Positions 26,397 to 35,539 of a stretch of DNA of 64,000 nt are shown here, one piece after another. This DNA is from Galbibacter orientalis DSM 19592 (lineage in GTDB: Bacteria; Bacteroidota; Bacteroidia; Flavobacteriales; Flavobacteriaceae). The stretch is from positions 2,645,466-2,709,465 of the forward strand of contig NZ_JH651379.1 of the NCBI RefSeq assembly GCF_000260115.1. The letters are read 5' to 3'. The position numbers and the translations under genes are program-made. Numbering within the stretch: position 1 is the stretch's first letter; every line of letters starts with the position of its first letter. The notes beneath the pieces were generated by a model. That model searched no databases and had not been told where the DNA came from. It was given only the letters and a program-made list of their open reading frames with translations.

Positions 26397-27344
26397 ATGA
26401 AACTACAAACACAAATTCCATTAAAACCACTAGAAAACTCAATAGATTATAATGCTAAAGTGTTTTTAATGGGATCTTGTTTTGTAGAGAATATTGGAAA
26501 AAAATTTTCGTATTATAAATTTCAATCGCTTGTCAATTCATTTGGAATTATTTTTCATCCAAAAGCGATTGAAAATTTAATTTCCAGAATAATTCAGCAA
26601 AAAAAGTTCACCAAAGAAGATGTTTTCTTTTTAAATGAACGCTGGCACTGTTTTGAAGTTCATTCGGTATTGAGTAATCCCTCCGAAGAAATATTTTTAA
26701 ACAAGCTCAATGAAATTCTAGAAGAGTCATTTTCTTTTTTAAAAACAGCCTCTCATATAGTTTTTACTTTGGGTACTGCTTGGGGTTATGAGAATAAAGA
26801 AAGTGCTAATTTAGTTGCTAACTGCCATAAGGTACCGCAAAAAAACTTTAATAAAGTACTTTTTAATGCAATTGAGATTGAAGCATCTCTTAAAATAATT
26901 ACCCGTTTAATAAAAGAAATCAACCCTAAAGCTGCTATACTATTTACGGTTTCTCCAGTGAGACACCTTAAAGATGGTTTTATAGAAAATCAACGTAGTA
27001 AAGCGCATTTAATAACTGCAATCCACCAAATTATAGAAAAGGATACTTCCATTTCTTACTTTCCTTCTTACGAAATTATGATGGATGAATTACGAGATTA
27101 TCGTTTTTATGCAGAAGACATGATACATCCTAACAAAACGGCCATAAATTACATTTGGGAAAAGTTTAAAGAAACAGCCGTTGCTTCTTCTTGTACAAAT
27201 ACGATGAAGGAGGTTGAAAAAATTCAAAGCGGATTATCACATCGTCCTTTCAATACGGAAAGTGATGAATTTAAAAAATTTCAAGAAAAACTTCAGCAGA
27301 AAATTGTGTATCTTTCAGAAAAACATCCACATATAACATTCTAA
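26397..27344 (+). CDS. GSCFA domain protein
   Basis: A 315-residue protein with the GSCFA-family N-terminus (VFLMGSCFVENIGKKFSYYKF, about 22-42), VNSFGIIFHPKAIENLI, and FTLGTAWGYE; later segments ILFTVSPVRHLKDG and YFPSYEIMMDELRDYRFYAEDMIHPNKTAINYIWEKF fit an SGNH-like hydrolase layout with a C-terminal D-x-x-H (DMIHP). The family is common in Bacteroidetes, and enzymatic activity is presumed rather than shown. The next gene starts one base after its stop, so they form an operon. Confidence 0.88.
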   Translation: MKLQTQIPLKPLENSIDYNAKVFLMGSCFVENIGKKFSYYKFQSLVNSFGIIFHPKAIENLISRIIQQKKFTKEDVFFLNERWHCFEVHSVLSNPSEEIFLNKLNEILEESFSFLKTASHIVFTLGTAWGYENKESANLVANCHKVPQKNFNKVLFNAIEIEASLKIITRLIKEINPKAAILFTVSPVRHLKDGFIENQRSKAHLITAIHQIIEKDTSISYFPSYEIMMDELRDYRFYAEDMIHPNKTAINYIWEKFKETAVASSCTNTMKEVEKIQSGLSHRPFNTESDEFKKFQEKLQQKIVYLSEKHPHITF

Positions 27345-27345
27345 T

Positions 27346-27966
27346 ATGCGAAAAGTTCTTTTCGGAATTATCATCACTTTACTTATTTTATGGACGTATC
27401 AATTGTACAAACGCTATGATGAACGTTCTAAATACCTAAAAGAAAATACCGCTTTAATTCAGCAAGAAATAAAAAATGTTAGCAAATTAATTGTTACTGA
27501 AGGACACTTTTCACAAGTATATAATTACAAACAATCAGAAAAAATATTTGCTAATTTATTAACTACCGAAAAAAAGGCATTGGTAGTAGTAAATGCAGAA
27601 GTAACAGTTGCTTACGACCTCAGTAAAATAAATTTTGATGTAGATGAAGAACATCAAACTCTTTATATTACCGATATCCCAGCTCCTGAAATTAAAATTT
27701 TCCCCGACTTAAAATACTACGATATTTCTGGAGATTATTTGAATCCGTTTAACGCAAACGATTTTAATAAAATAAAAGATGAAGTCCATATTGCCATTGG
27801 AAAAAGAATTGATAATTCTAACCTAAAAGAAAATGCTGAAAACAGATTAATTAGCGAATTATCTCGCTTCTATGTTCTCACAAATTCTTTAGGATGGAAA
27901 TTGGTTTACAATAAACAAACAATTACAGACGGAAAAGAATTAGAAAAACTCAATTTTAAGCAATAA
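27346..27966 (+). CDS. DUF4230 domain membrane-anchored protein
   Basis: A 206-residue protein with one N-terminal membrane helix (VLFGIIITLLILWTYQLY) and an extracytoplasmic domain of DUF4230 type: VSKLIVTEGHFSQVYNYKQSE, ALVVVNAEVTVAYDLSKINFDVDEEHQTLYITDIPAPEI, and a helical C-terminus (AENRLISELSRFYVLTNSLGWKLVY). Function is unknown. It is cotranscribed with the GSCFA gene, separated by one base. Confidence 0.85.
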   Translation: MRKVLFGIIITLLILWTYQLYKRYDERSKYLKENTALIQQEIKNVSKLIVTEGHFSQVYNYKQSEKIFANLLTTEKKALVVVNAEVTVAYDLSKINFDVDEEHQTLYITDIPAPEIKIFPDLKYYDISGDYLNPFNANDFNKIKDEVHIAIGKRIDNSNLKENAENRLISELSRFYVLTNSLGWKLVYNKQTITDGKELEKLNFKQ

Positions 27967-28011
27967 TCATGCATAAATTCTCTATATTTAAGAAATTATA
28001 CTAAGACAATA

Positions 28012-28134
28012 ATGACTTTGAAAGGTAAAAGAATAAATATAGCTACGGTGATTATGTGCATATCTACAGTAGTAATTTTGGTATATATAGCAGGGTACTT
28101 TTTAGGAAAGACTTTATATTATGTCTTACATTAA
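28012..28134 (+). CDS. Possible 40-residue single-span membrane peptide
   Basis: A short frame starting MTLKGKRINIATVIMC and ending LGKTLYYVLH, with one strongly hydrophobic segment (about residues 9-33) flanked by lysines. This layout is typical of real small membrane proteins, and it fits neatly between the DUF4230 gene and the next gene. No relative is recognised and no clear ribosome-binding site is seen, so it remains tentative. Confidence 0.35.
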   Translation: MTLKGKRINIATVIMCISTVVILVYIAGYFLGKTLYYVLH

Positions 28135-28146
28135 GTTGTAAGAAAT

Positions 28147-28647
28147 ATGCTAACTAACCAAGAGGCAAAATATCTATTGGATTTAGAAAAGGTTTTAATC
28201 AACCCGAATCAAACAATAGACCTATCGAAAAAGAAAAATAGATTGGAATTGATTTCTCATCAAGATTCAGACCACAACTTTTTGGTTGAAATTACAACCA
28301 ACCAGAAAATAATACTTAAAACTTCGATACATCATTTAGAAAGTAACTTTTATGTTGGGCTTTTAAGAATTGATTACAGAGGAGGACATCACAATCCTAC
28401 AAATATACTACCAACTTTACCTGATATTCTAATTCCGTATGCAGATAAATGGTTTAATCCAACCGAATCTCATATGCACATTTATGTTGAAGGTTACAGA
28501 CCTTTGGCTTGGGCAATTCCATTATCTGATATTGATTTCCCTATTAAAGATATTACTCAACCATCTGACTTATCGGATTTAATATTTAACTTTGCCCGAA
28601 GAATAAATTTAAAATCATTAATTAATATTCAACAATCAATACTTTGA
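28147..28647 (+). CDS. DUF6978-like protein, first gene of a two-gene unit
   Basis: A 166-residue soluble protein. The pattern MLTNQEAKYLLDLEKVLINP..., FYVGLLRIDYRGGHHNP and ESHMHIYVEGYRPLAWAIPL resembles the family I know as DUF6978; H, H-x-H and nearby acidic residues could bind a metal or nucleotide, but no function is established. The stop codon overlaps the TTG start of the next gene (TTGA, 28644-28647), so both are made together. It lacks a signal peptide. The pair looks accessory among envelope genes and could be a toxin-antitoxin or defence-type unit; that is inference. Confidence 0.7.
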   Translation: MLTNQEAKYLLDLEKVLINPNQTIDLSKKKNRLELISHQDSDHNFLVEITTNQKIILKTSIHHLESNFYVGLLRIDYRGGHHNPTNILPTLPDILIPYADKWFNPTESHMHIYVEGYRPLAWAIPLSDIDFPIKDITQPSDLSDLIFNFARRINLKSLINIQQSIL

Positions 28648-29426
28648 ATTGGGTAAATACATATGTGGACAATTATTACAATTGGTTAAGAGAAAAAACT
28701 TTTATCCAAAAGGACTCTACCACCGATTGGCATCTAATAAATACCCCTTTTGTTGGAGCATTTAATGACACGATTGAGATTTATGCTCAAAAAAATGGAA
28801 ATCATTTAAAATTAAGCGATAATGGAGAGACAATGTCTAATTTAGAACTTCAAGGTCTACATATTCAAGGTTCAAAAAGACGTAGAGCAATTTTAGATAC
28901 AATACTTTTAAACTATGGGGTTAGAGCAGAAAATGATGAATTAACTATTGAAGCAAACAGTGATAATTTTTCACAATCAAAGCATAACTTTCTTTCAGCA
29001 ATAATTGAGATCAATGATTTATATGTATTATCAAAACATAATGTTGCTTCTATTTTCAAAGAAGATGTTAGGGATTATTTAGATTCTCTAGATATAATTT
29101 ATACCCCTGATTTTATATCTAAAGGGACAACAGGATTGGAATTTAATTTTGATTTTCAAATTGCAAAAAAAGATAAAGAAATTGTCATTAAATCATTTAA
29201 TACAATTAACAAATCGAATTTACCAACCTTTCTTTTTTCATGGGACGACATAAAACCAGTTCGAGAGAAAATCACAAAAAAGAATGTAAACGCAATTGCT
29301 ATCATCAATGACATAGGTAAAGAAATTAAAATGGAATTTTTAGATGCACTTAAAGCGAAAAATGCTAACTATATTCTGTGGTCTGAACGTGAATCGGAAA
29401 AAAGTAAAGAACTTATATCTGTTTAA
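28644..29426 (+). CDS. DUF1828/DUF1829 domain protein, TTG start
   Basis: A 260-residue protein. The N-terminal half (HLINTPFVGAFNDTIEIYAQKNGNHLKLSDNGETMSNLELQGL...RRRAILDTILLNYGV) matches DUF1828, and the C-terminal half (ISKGTTGLEFNFDFQIAKKDKEIVIKSFNTINKSNLPTFLFSWDDIKPVRE) resembles DUF1829, which has the look of a nuclease-like alpha/beta core, though no certain catalytic set can be assigned. Translation starts at TTG inside the preceding stop (TTGA). Such domains occur on phage and mobile DNA; function is unknown. Confidence 0.75.
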   Translation: MNWVNTYVDNYYNWLREKTFIQKDSTTDWHLINTPFVGAFNDTIEIYAQKNGNHLKLSDNGETMSNLELQGLHIQGSKRRRAILDTILLNYGVRAENDELTIEANSDNFSQSKHNFLSAIIEINDLYVLSKHNVASIFKEDVRDYLDSLDIIYTPDFISKGTTGLEFNFDFQIAKKDKEIVIKSFNTINKSNLPTFLFSWDDIKPVREKITKKNVNAIAIINDIGKEIKMEFLDALKAKNANYILWSERESEKSKELISV

Positions 29427-29520
29427 AGTACTACTTAACAATAGTATTAGTTATTGCTAAAAAATACAACTACTCATAGCTGAGACCAAAATAACCACAC
29501 ACTTTTCAAACAGTCAAAAA

Positions 29521-31200
29521 TTAATTTTTGATTCTTTCCTTCACCCAATTCAAAAATTCGTTTTTAAAATCTTTTACATCCCAAGATTTTCCCTTAGCCA
29601 TATCATTACTCTTTTCTACAACCGAATTATTTTCGGTTTTCTGATAATGAATACTAATTTTTCCGTCAGAAGAGGTACTCCAGTAGGTTTCTTTGTATAA
29701 AATCATGCCGTTATCTCCAATTTTAACAATTCGGGCACTATAATTACCTCCTCCAGTTTTAGAAGTATAAATAGCCGACTTATTATCTTTATCAATTAAA
29801 ATATACGGTGCCATTGAAGGACCTGTAAAAGCTTCATTTTTAACAAAAGTATTCGACTCAGGATTGTACAAATAAACAGCATACGTAGCATTTCTATTTA
29901 AATCAAACCCTTCTGGAAAACTCAAATCTGTATACCCATCAAAGTTTATATCGAAATCGGAAACCTTATAATCTTGCTCAGATAAATCGCCAATATTAAT
30001 TGGCTTTTTAATAGGCGAAAGAGGAGCTTCAAAAACAAAAGTAGTATCTTCAACCTTTATCAATTCCTTCTTTGACACAGAAACTTCAATAGTAGTTGGA
30101 TTGGCATTTGTTTTTCGCGTATACCGGACCGAATATCGCCATTTAGTATCCATTTTATTAATAGAAAAAGGCTTACTATAAACAAAAAATGTAGTGTCTA
30201 TTAAAGACCTATAATACTGAGGATAGGTGTTTTCAAGGTTAAAAGAATCTATTGCTTTTAGCGTAAATTTAAAGTCCTTATTATAATGATATTGCTTAAT
30301 TATTGAATCTATGTTATATGCCACTACATGCTTAGAATTTTTGTCTTGTTTTTCTGAAACTTCAAAAGTTTTAAAAACCGAATCATTGACAAATGCACTA
30401 GAATATTTGGTAGTTTTATCTATAGATTCACTTTTTCCACTAAGCGTAATATTAGTTAATACACTTGCAGTATCTTGAATAATTAATTTTTCGAGCACAC
30501 TAGTACTGTCCACAAAATAATAGGTGTTTAAAGCAGTAGCATCTTGTATATCTAACAACCCATTTGAACGATAAATTCTAGCGCCGCTAGCCAAGGTATC
30601 TAAAATAGAATCTCCTTTAATTAACCTATCTTTTCTAATGGTAAAAAACTTATTCTTATTCTCTACAGTATATTTAAATTCTTTTTTTGGTAACAAATCG
30701 TAGTAAAAATTTGCGGTGCGTGTTGCTTTTCTTATAGAAATTGGGGTGTCTCCAAAATCAATATCGTAGGCACTAAAATTAGCATTTGTTACACTGTGTG
30801 TGTATATTTTATAACGATTCTTAGAAGATTTATCTATTCTAAAAACATTTCCATCAATTCGAGAAGTAATTGTTTTATTATCCTTAATAATAGCAGTTTG
30901 TTTAAACTCTTGTAATTTTCCTAAATGTTTTACTTTTCCGTAAAGATTCATCACTATAAAAGCAGAATCTTTTGGTCTTTTTATTTTTGCCAGATAGTAA
31001 ATAGAGTCTTCTGTTGAGAGTTGGTTATTCTTAGCTCTCAACATATCTTTAACCCGCTGCTCATCTGTAATTACTCGTTCTTTCTTTTGAAGAAGTCTTA
31101 GAGAATCGGCTTCTGTAGCCAGTCTAGTTTTATGAGTGTCATCATTTTTACATGCTACATTAGCCAAAATGAAACCGATAATAAATAAGTATTTTTTCAA
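29521..31200 (-). CDS. Large lipoprotein with XAC2610-like C-terminal domain
   Basis: A 559-residue lipoprotein (signal ending ANVACKND, cysteine at about 17). Residues 90-400 are beta-rich and unrecognised. The C-terminal part YKVSDFDINFDGYTDLSFPEGFDLNRNATYAVYLYNPESNTFVKN...YILIDKDNKSAIYTSKTGGGNYSARI resembles XAC2610-related domains, with a D-x-N-x-D-G calcium-site-like motif. Function is unknown. It is convergent with the DUF1828 gene; the 94-base gap holds only weak hairpins. It is separated by 52 bases from the aromatic hydroxylase gene upstream. Confidence 0.75.
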   Translation of the reverse strand: MKKYLFIIGFILANVACKNDDTHKTRLATEADSLRLLQKKERVITDEQRVKDMLRAKNNQLSTEDSIYYLAKIKRPKDSAFIVMNLYGKVKHLGKLQEFKQTAIIKDNKTITSRIDGNVFRIDKSSKNRYKIYTHSVTNANFSAYDIDFGDTPISIRKATRTANFYYDLLPKKEFKYTVENKNKFFTIRKDRLIKGDSILDTLASGARIYRSNGLLDIQDATALNTYYFVDSTSVLEKLIIQDTASVLTNITLSGKSESIDKTTKYSSAFVNDSVFKTFEVSEKQDKNSKHVVAYNIDSIIKQYHYNKDFKFTLKAIDSFNLENTYPQYYRSLIDTTFFVYSKPFSINKMDTKWRYSVRYTRKTNANPTTIEVSVSKKELIKVEDTTFVFEAPLSPIKKPINIGDLSEQDYKVSDFDINFDGYTDLSFPEGFDLNRNATYAVYLYNPESNTFVKNEAFTGPSMAPYILIDKDNKSAIYTSKTGGGNYSARIVKIGDNGMILYKETYWSTSSDGKISIHYQKTENNSVVEKSNDMAKGKSWDVKDFKNEFLNWVKERIKN

Positions 31201-31252
31201 ACTAAATAAGTAATTGAATTTGGATAAAAATATAAAATCTTTTTAAAGCGAC

Positions 31253-33007
31253 CTATTTCACCAATGCATCGTTTACTAATGAAATCCCATCGTCTATTAA
31301 ATGCCCTACTGTAGGTCGGTTTCTTTTTACCGATTCGAGATGATTCAGAATTTCCTCAGAAAAATCATCATCTCCATTATTTTTTGCAAGTTCATAAAGC
31401 TCAACAGACAACAACCAGTCCTCTGGATAAAATTCTTGTAATTGCTCAAAAACCTTATGTCTTGAAATCGTTTTATTTTCCCCTTCCCTATATTCGCGCA
31501 CTTGTAAATATAACGTTTCAAGCATCTTGGTATTATTATTTTTTTGCTTTTTTGTTTCTTCAGAATGGCTATGTGTTATTAAATCAAAACTATTTACATC
31601 TGCGGGGCCATTATAAGCGGAGATTGCTTCTTTCCCAACAGCAAGATTATAAATACCTTGTGAAGGTTCAAATAAAACTTCGCCTTTATGTTTTACAGTA
31701 CAATTATCAAAACTAATAAGTATAATTTTACCCATTAAATTCCGAGTTCCAGTAATAATAGTTCCAGAAACAGTTACACCGCCTTCAAACTCCAAATCCA
31801 CCTGATGTCCTTCATAAATATTATACGCCTTTAAATCTCTAGGGCTCATATCTTCAATAGCTAGGTTTATCCCCTTAAGTTTTCCTAACGGACTCCCAAA
31901 TCCTTGTTGATACTTTTCTATTCCGTGCCCAACCAATTCTTTGTCTCTGTAAGAAAGCGCTGTCTCTTTTTCTGTTTGAAAATAAATAGGCTTCCCTTCA
32001 AACTCGATTACATTTGAAAAAGTTCCTGAAATCTGAATTCCAGTACTTAATTCCACCGTTCCTAAAGCGTTAGAATTTATTAGTTTTAGCATCCCTTTCA
32101 AGCCTCCTTTTCGGAGCGCCATTGTATTAGCAAATTCTTCCAAAATCAAACTTAGATATGCAAAATCTGGAGTAATATAAAGCTGCGGTTGTGGTTTTGT
32201 AATATCAAAATCTTGGTATGCCGCCTGCATATTATATGGTACTTTTTTTACAGCATCCGTCATACACCACTTACTTTCTCCAATAGAAGACAATAAACCA
32301 GCACCATAAATTTTTGGATTATCAAATGTTCCAATTAAACCATACTCAACCGTCCACCAATGTAAATTTCTGATTAAAGACATTTCACTAGGCTCTCCCA
32401 TATTCTGCTGCAAATCTTCCACTCGCTTTTCAGCTTTTTCAATTTCGGAAGCAGTAGTTCCATCGGCTTCTTTTATAATAGAAAGATGGCGTATAGCCTC
32501 ATACATTTCATAATCTTTTGCACTAGAAATTGCTTTACATCCAATCTCTCCAAAACGTCTTAAATACTCTGCATACTCTGGATTTGCAATAATAGGTGCA
32601 TGTCCTGCCCCTTCATGAATAATATCTGGTGCAGGGGTGTATTCTATATTTTCAAGCTGTCTAATATCCGAAGCTATTACTAACACATTATAAGCTTGGA
32701 ACTCCATAAAAGCATTTGGAGGGATAAAACCATCTACTGCAACGGCTGCCCATCCTATGTCTTTCAATATTCTATTCATTCCATACATACTTGGAATTCG
32801 ATCGATAGAAATCCCTGTTTTTTGCAAACCTTCTGTATATGATTTATGCGCAACCTTACTTAAATAATTCACATTCTTACGCATCACATAACGCCACACC
32901 GCTTGATTTATAGAAGTGTAATCGTTATAGTTCTGAGGCTTTATAAATTGCTTTAAATGTTTTGGTAAACGATCTAATAATGGATTGCTTTTATAACCGG
33001 TTTGCAT
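31253..33007 (-). CDS. Biopterin-dependent aromatic amino acid hydroxylase with C-terminal extension
   Basis: Probably hydroxylates phenylalanine to tyrosine using a pterin and non-haem iron. The iron motif HEGAGHAPIIANPEYAEYLRRFGEIG starts at residue 131, and the catalytic domain spans about 20-310, including WWTVEYGLIGTF and YGAGLLSSIGE. The total of 584 residues is about twice a simple bacterial PhhA: residues 310-480 form a beta-rich extension (GIQISGTFSNVIEFEGKPIYFQTEKE, VDLEFEGGVTVSGTIITGTRNLMGKIILISF) and the last 100 are helical. Long forms occur in Bacteroidetes. No pterin-recycling dehydratase is adjacent. Tryptophan or tyrosine as substrate cannot be excluded. Confidence 0.9.
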   Translation of the reverse strand: MQTGYKSNPLLDRLPKHLKQFIKPQNYNDYTSINQAVWRYVMRKNVNYLSKVAHKSYTEGLQKTGISIDRIPSMYGMNRILKDIGWAAVAVDGFIPPNAFMEFQAYNVLVIASDIRQLENIEYTPAPDIIHEGAGHAPIIANPEYAEYLRRFGEIGCKAISSAKDYEMYEAIRHLSIIKEADGTTASEIEKAEKRVEDLQQNMGEPSEMSLIRNLHWWTVEYGLIGTFDNPKIYGAGLLSSIGESKWCMTDAVKKVPYNMQAAYQDFDITKPQPQLYITPDFAYLSLILEEFANTMALRKGGLKGMLKLINSNALGTVELSTGIQISGTFSNVIEFEGKPIYFQTEKETALSYRDKELVGHGIEKYQQGFGSPLGKLKGINLAIEDMSPRDLKAYNIYEGHQVDLEFEGGVTVSGTIITGTRNLMGKIILISFDNCTVKHKGEVLFEPSQGIYNLAVGKEAISAYNGPADVNSFDLITHSHSEETKKQKNNNTKMLETLYLQVREYREGENKTISRHKVFEQLQEFYPEDWLLSVELYELAKNNGDDDFSEEILNHLESVKRNRPTVGHLIDDGISLVNDALVK

Positions 33008-33184
33008 ATGCTTTGTTTTAGATTTTTAAAAATACAAAACCTTACGAAAACGTTGTCTTAAAATGAACACAAAGATATTTTTCAACTCAAATAATGCTAT
33101 TAGACTTAAAATTAGTTTGTTAAAAAAATTCTCAACCTAATCTAAAAATTATTACTTTTATCAAACTTTACCAAAATTCATAAA

Positions 33185-34729
33185 ATGAAAGCTAATAAAA
33201 GAACAAAACTTATTTTTAACACTGTATTTATTTACGTTTTTATTTCTATATTTCTTATAAGTTGTAAAAAAGAAACTTCAGAAGAGAAAATAGAAAGTAC
33301 CAAAAGTCCTAATGTTGTAATTATTTATATGGACGATTTAGGATATGGAGACGTTAGTTTTAATGGCGCTTCAACTATACACACTCCAAACATGGATAAA
33401 CTTGCTAATAATGGAGTTATATTTACCAATGGATATGCTGCTGCTTCAACATGTACCCCAAGTAGGTATTCTTTATTAACAGGAGTATATCCTTGGCGAG
33501 AAAAAGATGCTAAAATATTACCAGGAACAGCGCCATTACTTATAAAACCAAATCAAGTTACACTTCCTAAAATACTTAAAAGTAAAGGATATCATACAGG
33601 AATTGTAGGGAAATGGCATCTAGGATTAGGCACAGGAATTATAGATTGGAATGAAACAATAAAACCCAGCCCTAATGAAGTTGGCTTTGATTATTCTTAT
33701 ATAATGGCAGCAACTCAAGATAGAGTTCCTACTGTTTATATAAAAAACGGAGATGTAGTTGGACTAGAGAAAGAAGACCCGATTGAAGTTAGTTATGAAC
33801 AAAACTTTGATGGGGAACCAACAGGAAAAGAAAATCCGGAATTGACAAAAATGAAATGGCACCATGGACATAATAATAGTATTGTAAATGGAATTCCTAG
33901 AATCGGTTTTATGAAAGGTGGTGAAAAAGCCAAATGGATTGATGAAGATATGGCTGATAATTTTTTAAATGAAGCTAAAAATTACGTAAAAGAACATAAA
34001 GAAAAACCCTTTTTTCTATACTACGCACTGCAACAACCCCATGTTCCAAGAACTCCAAATAAACGCTTTGTAGGAAAATCTGGAATGGGACCAAGAGGAG
34101 ATGTAATCCTTGAAGCGGATTGGTGTGTGGGAGAATTTGTAAAAACCCTTGAAGAACAAGGAATATTAGAAAACACTCTTATTATTTTTTCTAGTGATAA
34201 TGGCCCTGTTATAAATGATGGTTATTATGATGAAGCAGAAGAAAAAATTGGAAATCATAACGTAACAGCAGGATTAAGAGGAGGAAAATATAGCCTTTAT
34301 GAAGCTGGAACTAGAGTCCCATTTTTTACATATTGGAAAGGAACAATAAAACCTGGAGTTTCTGACGCAATAGTAAGTCAGATTGATATTTTTTCTTCGA
34401 TTGCTAAGTTGATTGGAAGCAGTGAAAAAACCAATGATAGTGTAGACTTATTAGCTGAATTCTTAGGGAACTCAGAAGTAGGAAGAGAAAACATCATACT
34501 TCAAGGGTCTTATGGAACTTTTATAAGAGAAAATGAATGGGTAATGATTCCAAAAAATGACACAGCGCCCTCTTTTATAGAAACCGTAAAAATTGAAACT
34601 GGAATTTCTAAAGAAGATCAACTATATAACTTAAAAGAAGATTTCGGTCAGCAAGAAAACGTAGCTAGCAAATATCCAGAAAAATTAAAGGAATTAAAGG
34701 AGAAGTATGAATTGATCCGATATAATTAA
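33185..34729 (+). CDS. Arylsulfatase-type sulfatase lipoprotein
   Basis: A 514-residue type I sulfatase. The formylglycine motif is CTPSR, with Cys90 as the residue to be oxidised. The metal site DDLGYGD is at about 50-56, followed by GKWHLGLG, HGHNNS, LQQPHVPRTP and SSDNGP. The N-terminus is a lipoprotein signal (FLISCKK, cysteine 27), so it is exported and probably surface- or periplasm-facing. It likely removes sulfate from a sulfated sugar, but no sulfatase-activating enzyme, glycoside hydrolase or SusCD pair is adjacent. It stands alone, divergent from the hydroxylase gene. Confidence 0.93.
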   Translation: MKANKRTKLIFNTVFIYVFISIFLISCKKETSEEKIESTKSPNVVIIYMDDLGYGDVSFNGASTIHTPNMDKLANNGVIFTNGYAAASTCTPSRYSLLTGVYPWREKDAKILPGTAPLLIKPNQVTLPKILKSKGYHTGIVGKWHLGLGTGIIDWNETIKPSPNEVGFDYSYIMAATQDRVPTVYIKNGDVVGLEKEDPIEVSYEQNFDGEPTGKENPELTKMKWHHGHNNSIVNGIPRIGFMKGGEKAKWIDEDMADNFLNEAKNYVKEHKEKPFFLYYALQQPHVPRTPNKRFVGKSGMGPRGDVILEADWCVGEFVKTLEEQGILENTLIIFSSDNGPVINDGYYDEAEEKIGNHNVTAGLRGGKYSLYEAGTRVPFFTYWKGTIKPGVSDAIVSQIDIFSSIAKLIGSSEKTNDSVDLLAEFLGNSEVGRENIILQGSYGTFIRENEWVMIPKNDTAPSFIETVKIETGISKEDQLYNLKEDFGQQENVASKYPEKLKELKEKYELIRYN

Positions 34730-34751
34730 TCTGAAAAAACAATTATAAAAA

Positions 34752-34791
34752 AAACTGAGTCAGTCTCAAAATTGTGAGGCTAACTCAGTTT
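34752..34791. terminator. Bidirectional terminator between sulfatase and DUF4136 gene
   Basis: A 9-bp outer stem AAACTGAGT/ACTCAGTTT, extended inward by CAGTCTC/GAGGCTA with wobble. On the minus strand it runs into eight T, so it terminates the DUF4136 gene best; on the plus strand the tail is AT-rich and it can serve the sulfatase. Confidence 0.85.
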
Positions 34792-34813
34792 AAAATATTT
34801 TATAAATACTATT

Positions 34814-35377
34814 TTATTGTCCGTTTTGAACTACAGCTACTTGTGTAGAAACTGGAGGGAACTGTTCTAAAATTTCTTTAACAAATTCGGTTATACGTTC
34901 CTCTTTTTTAGCTAGATTTCCATTGGTAACCAAATAACCAGTTCCTTTACCTTGCCAAACTAATTCTTTTTTACCAGCATCAATTAAGTCAATATAAAGT
35001 GAGCCTTCGGTTTCCGTAGACACAGAATTATAACCGCCACCCCAATATGGGTAACCGTAATAACCCCAGCCCCAACCAACGTTATTATAAACACTAACAC
35101 GATCCACTTCTTTAGTAAAAATACTTACTAAAATATCTGGATTCTCAGATAATCTATAGCCTCTATTCTGTAGTTCGTATTGTATTGAGCGTAAGATTCT
35201 TTTCTTATCAAGATCAGAAATTTCTGCTTTATCAATACCAGGTTTATAAAACGCAAAAGTTTTATACTTACTAAAATCTACGTGTCGGTCGTAATCTGTT
35301 GCAACACTTACACTAGAGCAAGCGCTCATAAGGAGTGTAACAAGCAACATTCCAGAAAGGAGTTTTATTGTTCTCAT
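34814..35377 (-). CDS. DUF4136 lipoprotein (second paralogue)
   Basis: A 187-residue lipoprotein (signal ending LLMSACSS). DUF4136 features are VSVATDYDRHVDFSKYKTFAFYKPG, DKKRILRSIQYELQNRGYRLSENPDILVSIF, an aromatic and glycine-rich loop (VGWGWGYYGYPYWGGGY) and GSLYIDLIDAGKKELVWQGKGTGYL. Function is unknown. It shares layout but limited identity with the protein at 18519-19040. It stands alone, with its own terminator. Confidence 0.88.
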   Translation of the reverse strand: MRTIKLLSGMLLVTLLMSACSSVSVATDYDRHVDFSKYKTFAFYKPGIDKAEISDLDKKRILRSIQYELQNRGYRLSENPDILVSIFTKEVDRVSVYNNVGWGWGYYGYPYWGGGYNSVSTETEGSLYIDLIDAGKKELVWQGKGTGYLVTNGNLAKKEERITEFVKEILEQFPPVSTQVAVVQNGQ

Positions 35378-35539
35378 GGTTTATTTTTTTATTGTTTTTA
35401 ATTGCCACATAAAACATCCAAATAATTAGCCTCCTAAGCGACTTAAATTAAATATGAATGTTTCATTTTATTTCACTTTAAAGTTCTTCGTTTATTTAAA
35501 AATTTCATCTAAAACTAGATAAAAAAGGTATTCTAATTA

